Shown: positions 8,975-18,403 of the stretch, piece by piece
Position numbering within the stretch: the first letter of the stretch is position 1
Layout: every line of letters starts with the position of its first letter
Assembly: GCF_038007305.1 (NCBI RefSeq)
Contig: NZ_JBBOWV010000003.1
Span: 1-50,474 of the forward strand
Length of the DNA: 50,474 nucleotides
Origin: Solibacillus sp. FSL W7-1436
Lineage (GTDB): Bacteria > Bacillota > Bacilli > Bacillales_A > Planococcaceae
Direction of reading: 5' to 3'
Notes under the pieces: model-generated
Seen by the model: the letters and a program-made list of their open reading frames with translations, nothing else
Told to the model about the DNA's origin: nothing
The model's database searches: none
Position numbers and translations under genes: made by a program

Positions 8975-9721
8975 ATGCTAAGTAGAGAAAATTCAGTGCC
9001 TTTATATGAGCAATTAAAAAATATTGTTGAAGAACAAATAATTAGCGGGAAATGGAAAGTAGGCACCCAAATACCTTCAGAAAAAGAGTTAGCGGATATG
9101 TACAAAGTTAGTAGAATTACTGTTAGACAAGCAATTTCTTTGGCAGAGCGTGCGCAACTTGTAGAAAAGGTGCAGGGGCTAGGTACTTTTGTGGCAAAAA
9201 AAATGATTGCTCAACCTTTAGAAAGAATCACTAGTTTCCAATCAACAGTAGAACAGTTAGGTTTAATAGCCTCGACTAAGCTGATCAAAACTTCGACAAT
9301 AACAAGTGATTTTCAATTATCTAGAATTCTGAATATCAATATAATGGATAAAATAACAAACATCCAACTACTGGGATCTGGGAATGATAATCCTGTTGTA
9401 TTTTATAATTCATATTTCCCTTTCGAATTAGGTTCATTAGTAAATGATTTTTCCAAAGAAATGACTGAGCTAAATAAGCCTTTTTCAACAATTGATTATT
9501 ATTATAATTCATTAGAATATAAGCCTACGCATATTGAACAAACTTTTGAGGCTATAGTAAGCGATGAAGAAGTATCTTCAATACTTTGTATTCCTATCGC
9601 TTCTCCATTGTTAAAAGTAACATCGATAGTATATAAAAATGAAGATCCCTTAGAATTTAAAGAATCTTTCTATAAAGGAGATATATATAAATTTTTTGTG
9701 ACTAGAAGACTTGATTTTTAA
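8975..9721 (+). CDS. GntR family transcriptional regulator (HutC/UTRA type)
   Basis: A 248-residue regulator. The N-terminal winged helix has the GntR hallmarks (PLYEQLKNIVEEQIISG at residues 9-25, then PSEKELADMYKVSRITVRQAIS). The C-terminal UTRA effector-binding domain begins near residue 85 (ITSFQSTVEQLG) and ends with the typical FKESFYKGDIYKFFV strand segment. The ATG at 8975 has GGGAGG upstream. It is transcribed divergently from the transporter operon, and the shared promoter region has two similar palindromes. It probably senses the transported compound or a metabolite and represses import and the AtuA genes. Confidence 0.9.
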   Translation: MLSRENSVPLYEQLKNIVEEQIISGKWKVGTQIPSEKELADMYKVSRITVRQAISLAERAQLVEKVQGLGTFVAKKMIAQPLERITSFQSTVEQLGLIASTKLIKTSTITSDFQLSRILNINIMDKITNIQLLGSGNDNPVVFYNSYFPFELGSLVNDFSKEMTELNKPFSTIDYYYNSLEYKPTHIEQTFEAIVSDEEVSSILCIPIASPLLKVTSIVYKNEDPLEFKESFYKGDIYKFFVTRRLDF

Positions 9722-9760
9722 TAAAAAATAACGAATTAAATTTAATTTATAAGGAAAACT

Positions 9761-9810
9761 CCTTTGATTCTGTCCATATCAAACGATATAGACAAAATTA
9801 AAGGATTTTT
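9761..9810 (+). terminator. Rho-independent terminator after gntR
   Basis: Two 20-nt arms (9761-9780 and 9785-9804) pair over their length with three G-U-type exchanges and a 4-nt loop AAAC; ATTTTTT follows. It lies 40 bases past the gntR stop. Confidence 0.8.
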
Positions 9811-9824
9811 TGCGTTGTGATGCT

Positions 9825-9851
9825 TTTTTTATTGACCCAATCAATAAAAAA
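9825..9851. repeat. AT-rich inverted repeat before the acyl-CoA operon
   Basis: Arms TTTTTTATTGA (9825-9835) and TCAATAAAAAA (9841-9851) with loop CCCAA. It could be a second terminator or part of the promoter region of the acyl-CoA operon. Confidence 0.5.
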
Positions 9852-9944
9852 AACCCCCTAATAAATATTCAAAATAAAAAAAATTCAGATTTTAATGGAA
9901 AAAGTCATCTGAAAGAGTTATATTATACACATATAAAATATTAA

Positions 9945-9961
9945 TTACCGTAATACGGTAA
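9945..9961. promoter_or_regulatory. Palindromic operator candidate of the acyl-CoA operon
   Basis: Perfect 7-bp arms TTACCGT and ACGGTAA around AAT. It lies 13 bases before the first acyl-CoA dehydrogenase ATG, overlapping where the transcript start or early leader would be. It differs from the GntR sites, so the IclR protein encoded at the operon end is the likely ligand (inference). Confidence 0.5.
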
Positions 9962-9974
9962 AAGGGGTGTAATA

Positions 9975-11129
9975 ATGATTCAATTACCTACAGTTGAATT
10001 TAGCGATGAACAAGAGCAATTTAGATTGGAAGTACGAAACTTTTTGCAAGAAGAGTTAGATAAAGGCACTTTTGAAACAAAATGTGACTCATGGTTAAGT
10101 GGGGATGATTCAAACTTTTCGAAATTGATTGGACAAAAAGGTTGGATTGGTATGACCTGGCCAAAGAAATATGGCGGTCAAGAAAGAAATACTATCGATC
10201 GTTATATTCTAACAGAAGAGTTTTTAGCTTTTGGGGCACCAGTGGCAGCACATTGGTTTGCTGATCGCCAAACAGGACCTTTACTGCTCAGATATGGAAC
10301 AGAAGAGCAGCGAGAATATTTTTTACCTAAAATTGTGCAAGGTGAATGTTATTTTGCAATTGGTTTAAGCGAACCAAATAGCGGTTCTGATTTAGCTTCT
10401 TTGAGCACACGTGCTGAAAAGGTTGAAGGAGGCTGGATAGTTAATGGGCAAAAAATTTGGGCTAGTAATGCCCATCTTAGTCACTATATGGTGACCCTTG
10501 TAAGAACAAGTCCGTTTGATGGGACGAATAAACATGGAGGTCTTAGTCAGTTAATAATTGATTTAAATGCAGATGGTGTGACGATTGTACCTATAAAATT
10601 TTTAACTGGAGAACATCATTATAATGAAATTTTCTTCGAAAACGTGTTTGTACCGGAAAATATGCTAGTGGGAGAGTTGGGTAATGGTTGGGCACAGGGA
10701 TTAGCCGAACTTGCTTTTGAGCGAAGTGGTCCAGAACGTATTTTAAGTACGTTTCCCCTAATTAATGAGTTAATTCAAGAATTAAAAGCTCAAAATAATA
10801 CTGAAGGGCTAAAGCAGGCATCTAAAATTGTAGCTCGTTTATGGAGCTTGCGTAACCTATCACTTGGTGTTGCAAAGCTTTTAGAAACCGGAGATGGGAA
10901 AGATGTAAGTATTCCTGCAGCGTTAGTAAAAGCACTTGGTACAAAGTTTGAACAAAGTGTCCCTGAAATAGCGCGACTACTTGTTCAAACATATCCTCAT
11001 CTTGAAGCTGAACGTAAAATAGATCGTTTAATGGCGCAATCCATTTTACATGCCCCAGGCTTTACAATACGTGGAGGTACAACTGAAGTTTTATATGGAG
11101 TAGTTGCGAAGGGAGTGGTTGTACAATGA
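9975..11129 (+). CDS. Acyl-CoA dehydrogenase family protein, subunit 1
   Basis: A 384-residue flavoprotein with N-terminal, middle and C-terminal acyl-CoA dehydrogenase domains. Seen: the FAD/substrate segment YFAIGLSEPNSGSDLASL near residue 130, VNGQKIWASNAH in the middle beta domain, and the C-terminal GGTTEVLYGVVAKGV. It should oxidise an acyl-CoA at C2-C3 and pass electrons to an electron-transfer flavoprotein, which is not encoded here. The Glu found in YEGT-type enzymes is replaced by the RGGTTE form. The ATG at 9975 follows AAAAGGGGTG. Its stop overlaps the next gene by 4 bases (ATGA), so the two probably form a heteromeric enzyme. Confidence 0.88.
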   Translation: MIQLPTVEFSDEQEQFRLEVRNFLQEELDKGTFETKCDSWLSGDDSNFSKLIGQKGWIGMTWPKKYGGQERNTIDRYILTEEFLAFGAPVAAHWFADRQTGPLLLRYGTEEQREYFLPKIVQGECYFAIGLSEPNSGSDLASLSTRAEKVEGGWIVNGQKIWASNAHLSHYMVTLVRTSPFDGTNKHGGLSQLIIDLNADGVTIVPIKFLTGEHHYNEIFFENVFVPENMLVGELGNGWAQGLAELAFERSGPERILSTFPLINELIQELKAQNNTEGLKQASKIVARLWSLRNLSLGVAKLLETGDGKDVSIPAALVKALGTKFEQSVPEIARLLVQTYPHLEAERKIDRLMAQSILHAPGFTIRGGTTEVLYGVVAKGVVVQ

Positions 11130-12187
11130 GTGAAATGAAAGAAATGATATTAGATGTGGTAGACCGTGTTCTTAAAGAAAATGTGGATAAAGATTTAGTA
11201 GATATTTTAGAAGATGGAAAATGGGCTAAAGATTTATGGGATATTTTTCTTGAAAACGGAATGACAACTGTAGCAATTTCAGAAAAAAATGAGGGTGCTG
11301 GAGGAGATTTAGATGATTTATTAAATATTGTTCGTCTAACAGGAAAATATGCTGCCCCTATCCCCTTTGCCGAAGTAACTTTTGCGAATACTTTACTTGA
11401 ATATGTATCTCTTAAGCCTTCTGATAGTTTAGTAACATACATGATTTCAGGAAATCAAAATTTCTTTATAGAAGATAATCGTATTTCTGGGGCAGCATCT
11501 AATATCCCATGGGCAAGATATGCAGAAAAACTGCTCGTGCTTGTTAACGAAGTCGATGGTCCCCAATTAGTTCTAGTTGAATTATTACATGCTGACATTA
11601 CTCCAAGTACAAACTTAGCAGGCGAGCCACGTGACACAGTGGTACTGAAAAATTCGAAGATAGTTCAAGTTTCTGACATCCTTAATTTTGAACAAATGCA
11701 CCATATAACTAAGTTGGAAACAGCATTTCGACTTGCTCTTATTACAGGGGCAATCGAAAAAGTTAATGAGTTAACTGTTCAGTATACAAAAGAACGTGAA
11801 CAATTTGGCCGACCGATACATCGATTCCAACTTGTACAACAGCACTTAGTGCAACTAGCAGGCGAAAGTGCTGTGATGCAAGCAGCATTTAATAATTTTA
11901 CTGCTGCACTACTCAATGATTCAAATCAAAATGAAGTTGCTTTTACGTGTTTAAGAGCTGAAGAAGCTATAACTCTTGCAGCAACGATAGGACATCAAGT
12001 ACTGGCTGCAATAGGGACAACATATGAGCATGCACTTCAACAATATACTCGTCGTTTATGGTCATGGCGAGATGAAGGAGTCCACAGTGATTACTGGAGT
12101 GACCTCATCGCTACAGATCTTCTTGAAAATAGCGGTAATAACCTATGGGATTATTTAACGAGAAATAAAGGCGAAGTTAAAATATAG
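11126..12187 (+). CDS. Acyl-CoA dehydrogenase-like protein, subunit 2
   Basis: A 353-residue protein, shorter and more divergent than its neighbour. The C-terminal half is clearly acyl-CoA dehydrogenase-like (ALITGAIEKVNELTVQYTKEREQFGRPIHRFQLVQQHL, then TYEHALQQYTRRLWSWRDEG). The middle domain is degenerate and lacks the usual E-P-x-x-G-S-D segment. This pairing of a full subunit with a degraded one recalls the alpha2beta2 dehydrogenases of steroid side-chain breakdown in actinobacteria. That parallel is inference from layout and motifs. It starts inside the stop of subunit 1, so translation is coupled. Confidence 0.85.
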   Translation: MSEMKEMILDVVDRVLKENVDKDLVDILEDGKWAKDLWDIFLENGMTTVAISEKNEGAGGDLDDLLNIVRLTGKYAAPIPFAEVTFANTLLEYVSLKPSDSLVTYMISGNQNFFIEDNRISGAASNIPWARYAEKLLVLVNEVDGPQLVLVELLHADITPSTNLAGEPRDTVVLKNSKIVQVSDILNFEQMHHITKLETAFRLALITGAIEKVNELTVQYTKEREQFGRPIHRFQLVQQHLVQLAGESAVMQAAFNNFTAALLNDSNQNEVAFTCLRAEEAITLAATIGHQVLAAIGTTYEHALQQYTRRLWSWRDEGVHSDYWSDLIATDLLENSGNNLWDYLTRNKGEVKI

Positions 12188-12198
12188 GAGGTTTTTTT

Positions 12199-13005
12199 AT
12201 GGGGGATTTACTATTTGAAGTAACAAATCATATTGCAACAATTACATTGAATCGTCCGAATGCTTACAATGCTTTTAGTGAAGATATGATTACTAAATGG
12301 ATTACAGCTTTAGAAACTGTCAGAGATGATGATGCTATTCGGGTTCTTATTGTTAAAGGGAATGGAAAAGCATTTTGTGCTGGTGGAGATATTAAAGCAA
12401 TGCAAGCGGGAGAAGGTTTTTATAAAAGTGAAGAGGATATTACTTCAACTGGTTTAGCGCGAAAAAACTCCTTATGGAAAAAAATCCAGCGTGTCCCGTT
12501 GCTTCTTGAAGAAATAGATAAGCCAGTTATTGCACAAATCCATGGGTTTGCAATGGGAGCAGGATTGGATATGGCCTTAATGTGTGACATTCGAATAGCA
12601 GCACAAAATACAAAAGTTTCGGAAAGCTATATTAATGTAGCCATTGTTCCGGGGGATGGTGGCGCTTACTATTTACCGAAACTAGTGGGTGTTGATCGAG
12701 CATTAGATATGTTTTGGAATGCGCATGTTTATGAGGCAGAAGAAGCTAAAAAATTGGGGCTCTTAACGTATGTAGTTGAGGATGAAGAACTTAATCAATA
12801 TGTATGGAATTATGCTCAAGAGCTTGTTAAACGCCCACAAACAGCTTTACGTTTTATTAAACGGGCAGTATACCAAAGCCAGCGTATGGATTTACGCACT
12901 TCTCTCGACTATATTTCATCACAAATGGCAATAGTCACGGAGCTTCCTGACTTCAAAGAAAGTGTGACAGCTCTTACTGAAAAGCGAAAACCTAATTACA
13001 ACTAG
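12199..13005 (+). CDS. Enoyl-CoA hydratase/isomerase family protein
   Basis: A 268-residue crotonase-fold protein. Seen: N-terminal ITLNRPNAYNAFSEDM, oxyanion-hole segment FCAGGDIKAM near residue 63, second oxyanion segment GFAMGAGLDMALMCDIRIA near residue 120, and INVAIVPGDGGAYYLPKLVG near residue 148. The residue aligned with one catalytic Glu appears to be Asp (PGDGG), as in several hydratases. It would hydrate the enoyl-CoA made by the dehydrogenase pair. The ATG at 12199 has TAGGAGG upstream, 11 bases after the previous stop. Confidence 0.88.
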   Translation: MGDLLFEVTNHIATITLNRPNAYNAFSEDMITKWITALETVRDDDAIRVLIVKGNGKAFCAGGDIKAMQAGEGFYKSEEDITSTGLARKNSLWKKIQRVPLLLEEIDKPVIAQIHGFAMGAGLDMALMCDIRIAAQNTKVSESYINVAIVPGDGGAYYLPKLVGVDRALDMFWNAHVYEAEEAKKLGLLTYVVEDEELNQYVWNYAQELVKRPQTALRFIKRAVYQSQRMDLRTSLDYISSQMAIVTELPDFKESVTALTEKRKPNYN

Positions 13006-13017
13006 GGGGTATTTTAT

Positions 13018-14163
13018 TTGCAACCACTTGAAGATATCAAAGTATTAGATTTATCTCGGGTTTTAGCGGCACCTGCTGGTTCAATGATACTAGCTGATTT
13101 AGGAGCTGAAGTAACTCGTATTGAACATCCTGAAGGCTCAGATAGTATGCGTGACTGGGGTCCTTTTATAAATGGACAGAGCACTTATTATTTATGTGCA
13201 AATCGCAATAAGAAATCTATCACATTGGATTTGAAAACAGAAGCAGGGGCTGAACATTTTAAAGAACTTGTAAAAGAAGCAGATATATTATTAGAGAATT
13301 TTAAAACAGGTGATATGGAAAAAATGGGGCTAAATTATGACGAAATAAAAAAAATTAACCCACGTCTTATCCATGTAGCCGTCACAGGTTTTGGGCAAAC
13401 AGGACCTCTAGCACATGAACCTGGGTTTGACCCTGTAATTCAGGCTATGAGTGGGCTAATGGATGTCACGGGAACAGCAGATGGGGAACCGACTAGAGTA
13501 GGTATACCAATTGCTGATATCTTAACATCCCACTATATAGTGATGGGAGTATTAGCTGCTCTTCGTTTGAGAGATCAAACAAATAAAGGACAATTTATTG
13601 ATTTAGCGTTATTAGACGTACAAATAAGTAGCCTCGCCAATATATCGAGCGCATATTTAAATACAGGGTTTGTTTCCAAAAGGCTCGGAAATCAACATAA
13701 CAATGTAGCGCCTTATCAAGTATTTAATTGTAAAGATGGCTTATTAATGATTTGTGCCGGCAGCGATTCACAATTCGCTAAATTATGTAAATTATTAGGA
13801 AGAGAAGAATGGATATATGATGGGCGATTCAAAACGAATATGCTAAGGAAAGAAAATGAAAACCAATTAGCGGATATGATTAATGAAATCATTATTATGA
13901 AAAATCGGGATGAATGGATTCCCCTTCTGCAGGAATATAAAATTCCTGTTGGGCGTGTTAATACAATTGAGGAAGCGATAGAACAGCCTCAAGTCAAAGC
14001 ACGTGATTTAGTGGGAGAAATCGAGCATGAAGCGTATGGGAAAATTAAATTTATAAAAAATCCCTTACAATTTTCAGAGTTGAATATCCAGTATAAAACT
14101 GCACCTCCTTTATTGGGGGAAAATGATAAATCCGTCGCTATTTTAAAGGGAAAGACGATATAA
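13018..14163 (+). CDS. CaiB/BaiF (family III) CoA-transferase
   Basis: A 381-residue protein with the family III signature throughout: VLDLSRVLAAPAGSMILADLGAEVTRIE at the N-terminus, NRNKKSITLDLK, LLENFKTGDMEKMGL, and the segment EPGFDPVIQAMSGLMDVTG, whose Asp is the expected nucleophile. It moves CoA between an acyl-CoA and a free acid, which would activate the substrate without ATP. The start is TTG at 13018 (AGGGGG upstream). It lies 12 bases after the hydratase gene. Confidence 0.9.
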   Translation: MQPLEDIKVLDLSRVLAAPAGSMILADLGAEVTRIEHPEGSDSMRDWGPFINGQSTYYLCANRNKKSITLDLKTEAGAEHFKELVKEADILLENFKTGDMEKMGLNYDEIKKINPRLIHVAVTGFGQTGPLAHEPGFDPVIQAMSGLMDVTGTADGEPTRVGIPIADILTSHYIVMGVLAALRLRDQTNKGQFIDLALLDVQISSLANISSAYLNTGFVSKRLGNQHNNVAPYQVFNCKDGLLMICAGSDSQFAKLCKLLGREEWIYDGRFKTNMLRKENENQLADMINEIIIMKNRDEWIPLLQEYKIPVGRVNTIEEAIEQPQVKARDLVGEIEHEAYGKIKFIKNPLQFSELNIQYKTAPPLLGENDKSVAILKGKTI

Positions 14164-14195
14164 TAAATATATTTCTCATTAAGCAGGTGACTAAT

Positions 14196-14960
14196 TTGGA
14201 TAAGGAAACATTCGAAAAAAATTACACAATCTCTTCTTTACACAAAGCAATTAAAGTACTTAAAGCGTTTTCTAATGATGAACCTTCATTATCTTTAACT
14301 GAATTAAGTAAAAAAACAGGTATTTCAGTATCTAGTTTACAACGTTTCGTAGCAACATTTGTATATGAGGGGTTCTTAATCAAAAATGAAAAAACAAAGA
14401 GATATCAGCTCGGTTATTCTTTATTGTATTTAGGCAATTTAGTTAAACAAGAGTCTAACTTAATAGCCATCTCAGAGCCCATATTGAAAAAATTAAATGT
14501 AGAGTTAGGAGAAAGTATATCTTTAAATGTTATAGATGCTTATGAAAGAAGATGTATTTTAAATTACGATTCTCCACAAGCGCTTTCTTCACGAATGTTA
14601 GTAGGTGATACGGCGCCTTTATATGCAGGTGCTTCATCAAAAACTCTACTAGCTTTTATGCCTGATAGAGATAAATATATTGAAAGCATTGATTTAAATC
14701 CAATTACGGAGTATACAATTTTATCTAAAGAAACACTTCGTCAACAAATTAAAGAAATTAGAATGAATGGTTTTGGGAAAAGTAAGAGTGAGCGAGTAAA
14801 GGGAGCTTGTTCTGTAACTGCACCCGTTCTTAATGATTCCCGTTCAATAATGGCATCACTTACGATTGTAATCCCAGAAGCAAGATATAATGATTATGAA
14901 GAAGAGGATTTAATAATTAAAATTAAAGAAGCAGCTCTACAAATTGAAAAGCAATTATAA
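14196..14960 (+). CDS. IclR family transcriptional regulator
   Basis: About 254 residues. The N-terminal winged helix (SLHKAIKVLKAFSNDEPSLSLTELSKKTGISVSSLQRFVATF) and C-terminal IclR effector domain (VGDTAPLYAGASSKTLLAFMP, then GFGKSKSERVKGACSVTAPV) are clear. TTG at 14196 is chosen because AGGTG lies 6 bases upstream; a GTG at 14187 in frame would sit inside that site. It is the last gene of the acyl-CoA operon, 32 bases after the CoA-transferase. It probably controls the operon through the palindrome at 9945-9961 (inference). Confidence 0.88.
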   Translation: MDKETFEKNYTISSLHKAIKVLKAFSNDEPSLSLTELSKKTGISVSSLQRFVATFVYEGFLIKNEKTKRYQLGYSLLYLGNLVKQESNLIAISEPILKKLNVELGESISLNVIDAYERRCILNYDSPQALSSRMLVGDTAPLYAGASSKTLLAFMPDRDKYIESIDLNPITEYTILSKETLRQQIKEIRMNGFGKSKSERVKGACSVTAPVLNDSRSIMASLTIVIPEARYNDYEEEDLIIKIKEAALQIEKQL

Positions 14961-15049
14961 CATCAAGAAATGATAATTTAAATCAGACTTGGCATTAATA
15001 TAGTAGTGGAATTAGGCTGGAAAAATGAAATTAGTTTATTTAGTGTAAA

Positions 15050-15085
15050 AAATGCGTACCAGCAAATGTTAACTGGTACGCATTT
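15050..15085. terminator. Terminator after the iclR gene
   Basis: Perfect 13-bp arms AAATGCGTACCAG and CTGGTACGCATTT with a 10-nt loop. The A/T-rich flanks would allow it to work in both directions, ending the acyl-CoA operon and the converging truncated gene at 15115. Confidence 0.85.
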
Positions 15086-15114
15086 ATTATTAATATATCT
15101 TTAACGCTTAAATT

Positions 15115-15852
15115 TTATTCTAAAGCCTGCTTATGATACTCATGAAGCGCAATAGAAAGTTGATTGGAGTAATTTTCTTCAACATAAGCCGTGATATAGA
15201 GCTTTTTATCGATTTCTAATTGCGTTGAATTGAAAAGTTTTTTGAAAAATGAAATCTTTTTTTGTTTCGTATACTGCTGAATTTCCTCATTTTGCAAACG
15301 GTTGAGCACGGTTTGTTCGATCGATTTTTCTCTAATCCGAATTGCAATATCCTCTTTATTGGATGCAACTATTTCCTCCACTTTTTTCTTCAACTCGGTG
15401 TTTTCATGTTCAAGTTTTTTCGTGATTGTTTGGATTGCCTCAAATTCTGATGAAGTTTCGGTAGGAAGGGCTTTGATTTCTTGGATTAAGAAGTCCTGGT
15501 TCAAAGTGAGCTGCATTTGCTCTGTTTCTTTGTTTGGCACCATTACAAATAATCCCGTTTTCATAATTTGCTCCAGAGCTTGGCTCATAGCATTGAGTCT
15601 ATATTCAACATCTTCCGGTATACTAACTTCAGTAGCTGATGCCGTTCTTGTTTTGATGATATGGCCATCTTCATTAATTCGTAGAAGCTGCTTTAATCCT
15701 TTTACACGATACTCATCTTTTAACAGTAGAATCATACGAAGTTTTAAAACGGCTTTATAGTCTAGCCGAATTAAGGAGCCAGTTGAATACTGCGGAGCGT
15801 TTAAGCCAGCAGTGCGGAACTTTATACCAGTGAATGCGGAGTTTTGAGCCAC
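15115..15852 (-). pseudogene. MerR-like coiled-coil plasmid protein, 5' end replaced by an IS21 end
   Basis: The open frame encodes 245 residues, but about the first 21 (MAQNSAFTGIKFRTAGL...) are translated from the IS21 end, so the native start is lost. What remains begins at LIRLDYKAVLKLRMILLLKDEYRVKGLKQLL, like the second half of a MerR-type winged helix. A long coiled coil of about residues 120-215 follows (FEAIQTITKKLEHENTELKKKVEE), then a Phe/Lys-rich tail. The layout resembles the intact gene at 40409-40969. Probably non-functional, although the chimeric frame is open. Confidence 0.6.
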
Positions 15853-15943
15853 CGAGTGCGGACGATTAAGCCACTCGTTAAAAATAAGAGGGAAACAACC
15901 ACTACTAGTAGTGATTTGTTTCCCTCTTTCATGCTATGGAGGA

Positions 15944-16692
15944 CTAGCGCTTGATGGGCTTTAGTCCATGACGTTCGCGCATCGATACTTCGCCATCAAT
16001 TAAAATGTGGTAGGAATCATGGACGATGCGGTCTAAAATGGCATCTGCGATTTGGGCATGGCCAAGTTTGTCGTACCAGCCTTCCGGCGCAAATTGAGAA
16101 CAGAAGATCGTTTTAGACGGGCTTCTACGATTTCAAAGACATTTAAAACTTGTTCTTCTGTGAGTTCTGTTAAGAGCCATTCATCAATGATTAATAAATC
16201 GATTTTTTTATAGTGTTGAATGAGCTTTCGATAGCTGCCATCTGCTTCATATTTAGCTACAGCTAATTCATCAAGTAGCTCAGGTAGGCGAATATATTTT
16301 ACTTTATGGAATTGACGGCAGGCATGAATGCCGAATGCATTCGCTATATAGCTTTTTCCGTTGCCTGAAGCGCCCATTAAAATGATATTGTGGTGATTTT
16401 GAATATAGTTTCCTGTGGCTAGTTCTAAGATGAGTTTTTTATCTAAATGGCGATCTGAGTGGTATTCAATATCTTCAATGGCAGCCGATGGCTCATTGAA
16501 TGTTGCTTGTTTAATTAAACGAGCAAGTTTGTTGGATTTGCGGCGATCGTATTCGGTATCCGTTAAGAGACTGAAAAGTTCATCAAAGTCCATCTCACGA
16601 TAAGACTGATTTCGACTCATTTCTTGATAAAGTTCGGCCATTGCGCTTAAGCCCATTTCTGAAAGCTTACGTAACGTTTCTTGTTTACTCAT
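15944..16692 (-). pseudogene. istB: istB of IS21 no. 1, frameshifted
   Basis: AAA+ ATPase helper of transposition. The first 195 residues are normal, with Walker A MGASGNGKSYIANA and Walker B KIDLLIIDEWLL. After [10 protein letters not shown] near 16116 the frame shifts: the original frame ends at 16033 with an alien tail, while the expected continuation [20 protein letters not shown]...RHGLKPIKR runs in another frame to a stop at 15944-15946. The start is the ATG at 16692, overlapping the istA stop. Confidence 0.85.
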
Positions 16693-18238
16693 TTTTTCTC
16701 CCTCCCAAAGTAAGCAGCTCCACGTGTAAAACCATGATTTTCGGTTGAAGCTGTAGTTGATTTTTTGGGTTTATTTTTGGCTTTAGACGTTTGTTTGGTT
16801 CTTTCTAATAGTCCCTTTAAAACCGTATTGGATGGGTTAGATGAGATTTCAAGCAACGTAGTAAAATCGCTTGTTCAAGTTCTTCAACTGCGTATTTTTT
16901 CGTGAGATTTTGTAGCGTATTTAAAATTTGAAGTGCCTTTTTCTCTACATGATTTTCTAAAATATACGCGACATACTTTTCTGTACATGGACCGATGGTT
17001 GCTGCCCATTTTGAGCTGTTTTCTGGATTATGCTCCACATATGAACGATGATGGTCAGGCATATGGTCGATGTTTGTGGAATATTGTCCAACGTTGCCTT
17101 TTAATCGTTTATGGGATGCAATTCTAGTTTCTTTAAAGTACACTTCAATTAGATCTGTTGTTAAGCGAATATCTACCGATTCACGGGCGTATTCGTAAGG
17201 GACGGAATAATACATGCGTTCAACTTGGATGTGGTAGTTCAGTTGAACCTTGGCGGTTTTCCATTCCGTCATCTTAAAGCGTGTTGGAGGAAGTTGTTGG
17301 AGAGTGCTTTTCTCTTCTTCCTCAAATACGCTTTTTCGTGTTCCAGGACGTTTTTGAAAATCGGTGGTGTTGATTTCTTCAAGTTTTTCAACGATATGTT
17401 GATTCAGTTCATTGATGTGAAAACACTGTATGTTGCGTAAAGCAGCGATAATTTGCCGTGAGGCATGTCCCACACTACCTTCGGCACTTGGTTTATCTTT
17501 TGGCTTTTGTACGCGACTTGGCACAATGACCGTGCGATAATGATCAGCCAGCTCACGATAAGCTTCATTTAGAACTGATTCTTCGCGCTTTGCTTTAATC
17601 ACACCTGTTTTTAAATTATCTGGCACAAGTGTCTCTGTAACCCCTCCAAAGTAATCAAAGGCGTGGATATGTGCTGTCAACCAGTTGGCGGATGTCATAT
17701 CTAGAAACGCTTCTACATACATCATTTGGCTGTAAGGTAAGGCAGCCACAAAAACATAGGCAGTTAAGTCCTCTCCTGTTGCACGATCTTGAATTGAAAG
17801 CGTTGCGCCTGCCCAATCTACTTCCAAAATTTCACCTGGTTTGCGTTTTAAAGGCATGGTTAATTTAAATTTTCGCGCATAATGACCGTACTTTTCAGCG
17901 AATGTACGATAAGCATAAGGGATTTTTTTAGCCTCCTTTGCGGCTATTGCGTACTCATGATGTAACAATTTAAGCGTGACGTGCTTTTTCTGCAGCTCCT
18001 TGTGTACATACTCCCAATCCACTGGACAGTAACCTTTTTCAATTGGCTGTTTCTCTGGGTAGAGATACTCTTCAAGCCACACATTTGTCATCGTATCGTT
18101 CAATGAGGTGACGTTTAGCTTTGCGGCACGTTGGATGACATCGGATACGGTATTGCGAGCGTGTCCGGTACTAGCGCTAATTGTACGTTGGCTAATTTGG
18201 TCGAAGGAAAGAGCTAATATCTTTCGGTAATCAATCAT
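16689..18238 (-). pseudogene. istA: istA of IS21 no. 1, frameshifted at the 3' end
   Basis: DDE transposase. Seen: N-terminal helix-turn-helix (ISQRTISASTGHARNTVSDVIQRA), first Asp in EVDWAGATLS, second in LVPDNLKTGV, and Glu in KPSAEGSVGHASRQ. Near 16855 the frame shifts. The open frame ends at 16817 with RCLKSHLTHPIRF, whereas the expected tail (LEISSNPSNTVLKGLLERT) lies in another frame and reaches a TGA at 16689, overlapping istB by 4 bases. With both genes broken this copy is probably immobile unless helped in trans. Confidence 0.8.
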
Positions 18239-18403
18239 AAAAAATCCTCCTGTTCTGAAGTGTCATACCTGTTGGTATGCTCCTTCATTATACAGGAGGT
18301 TTAAGGGAATATATGTAAGTGGCTCAAAGTTTCCGCATTCGGTGGCTCAATTGTCCGCATTGAGTGGCTTAAAGTTCCGCACTGGTGGTCTTTTTGCTCC
18401 GCA

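Larger units (their letters stand above)
15791..18403 (-). mobile_element. IS21 family element no. 1 (decayed)
   Basis: Ends begin TGCGGAGC at 15791 and, inverted, at 18403. Each end carries four phased copies of TGCGGA alternating with AGCCACT-like words, the multiple terminal repeats expected for IstA binding. The element holds istA and istB, both frameshifted near their 3' ends. No matching target duplication was seen (flanks GAATAC and ATAATC), which suggests later rearrangement. Confidence 0.85.

Noticed and set aside
15791-18403. Target duplication for IS21 no. 1
   Set aside because: Flanks GAATAC and ATAATC do not match, so none is claimed.
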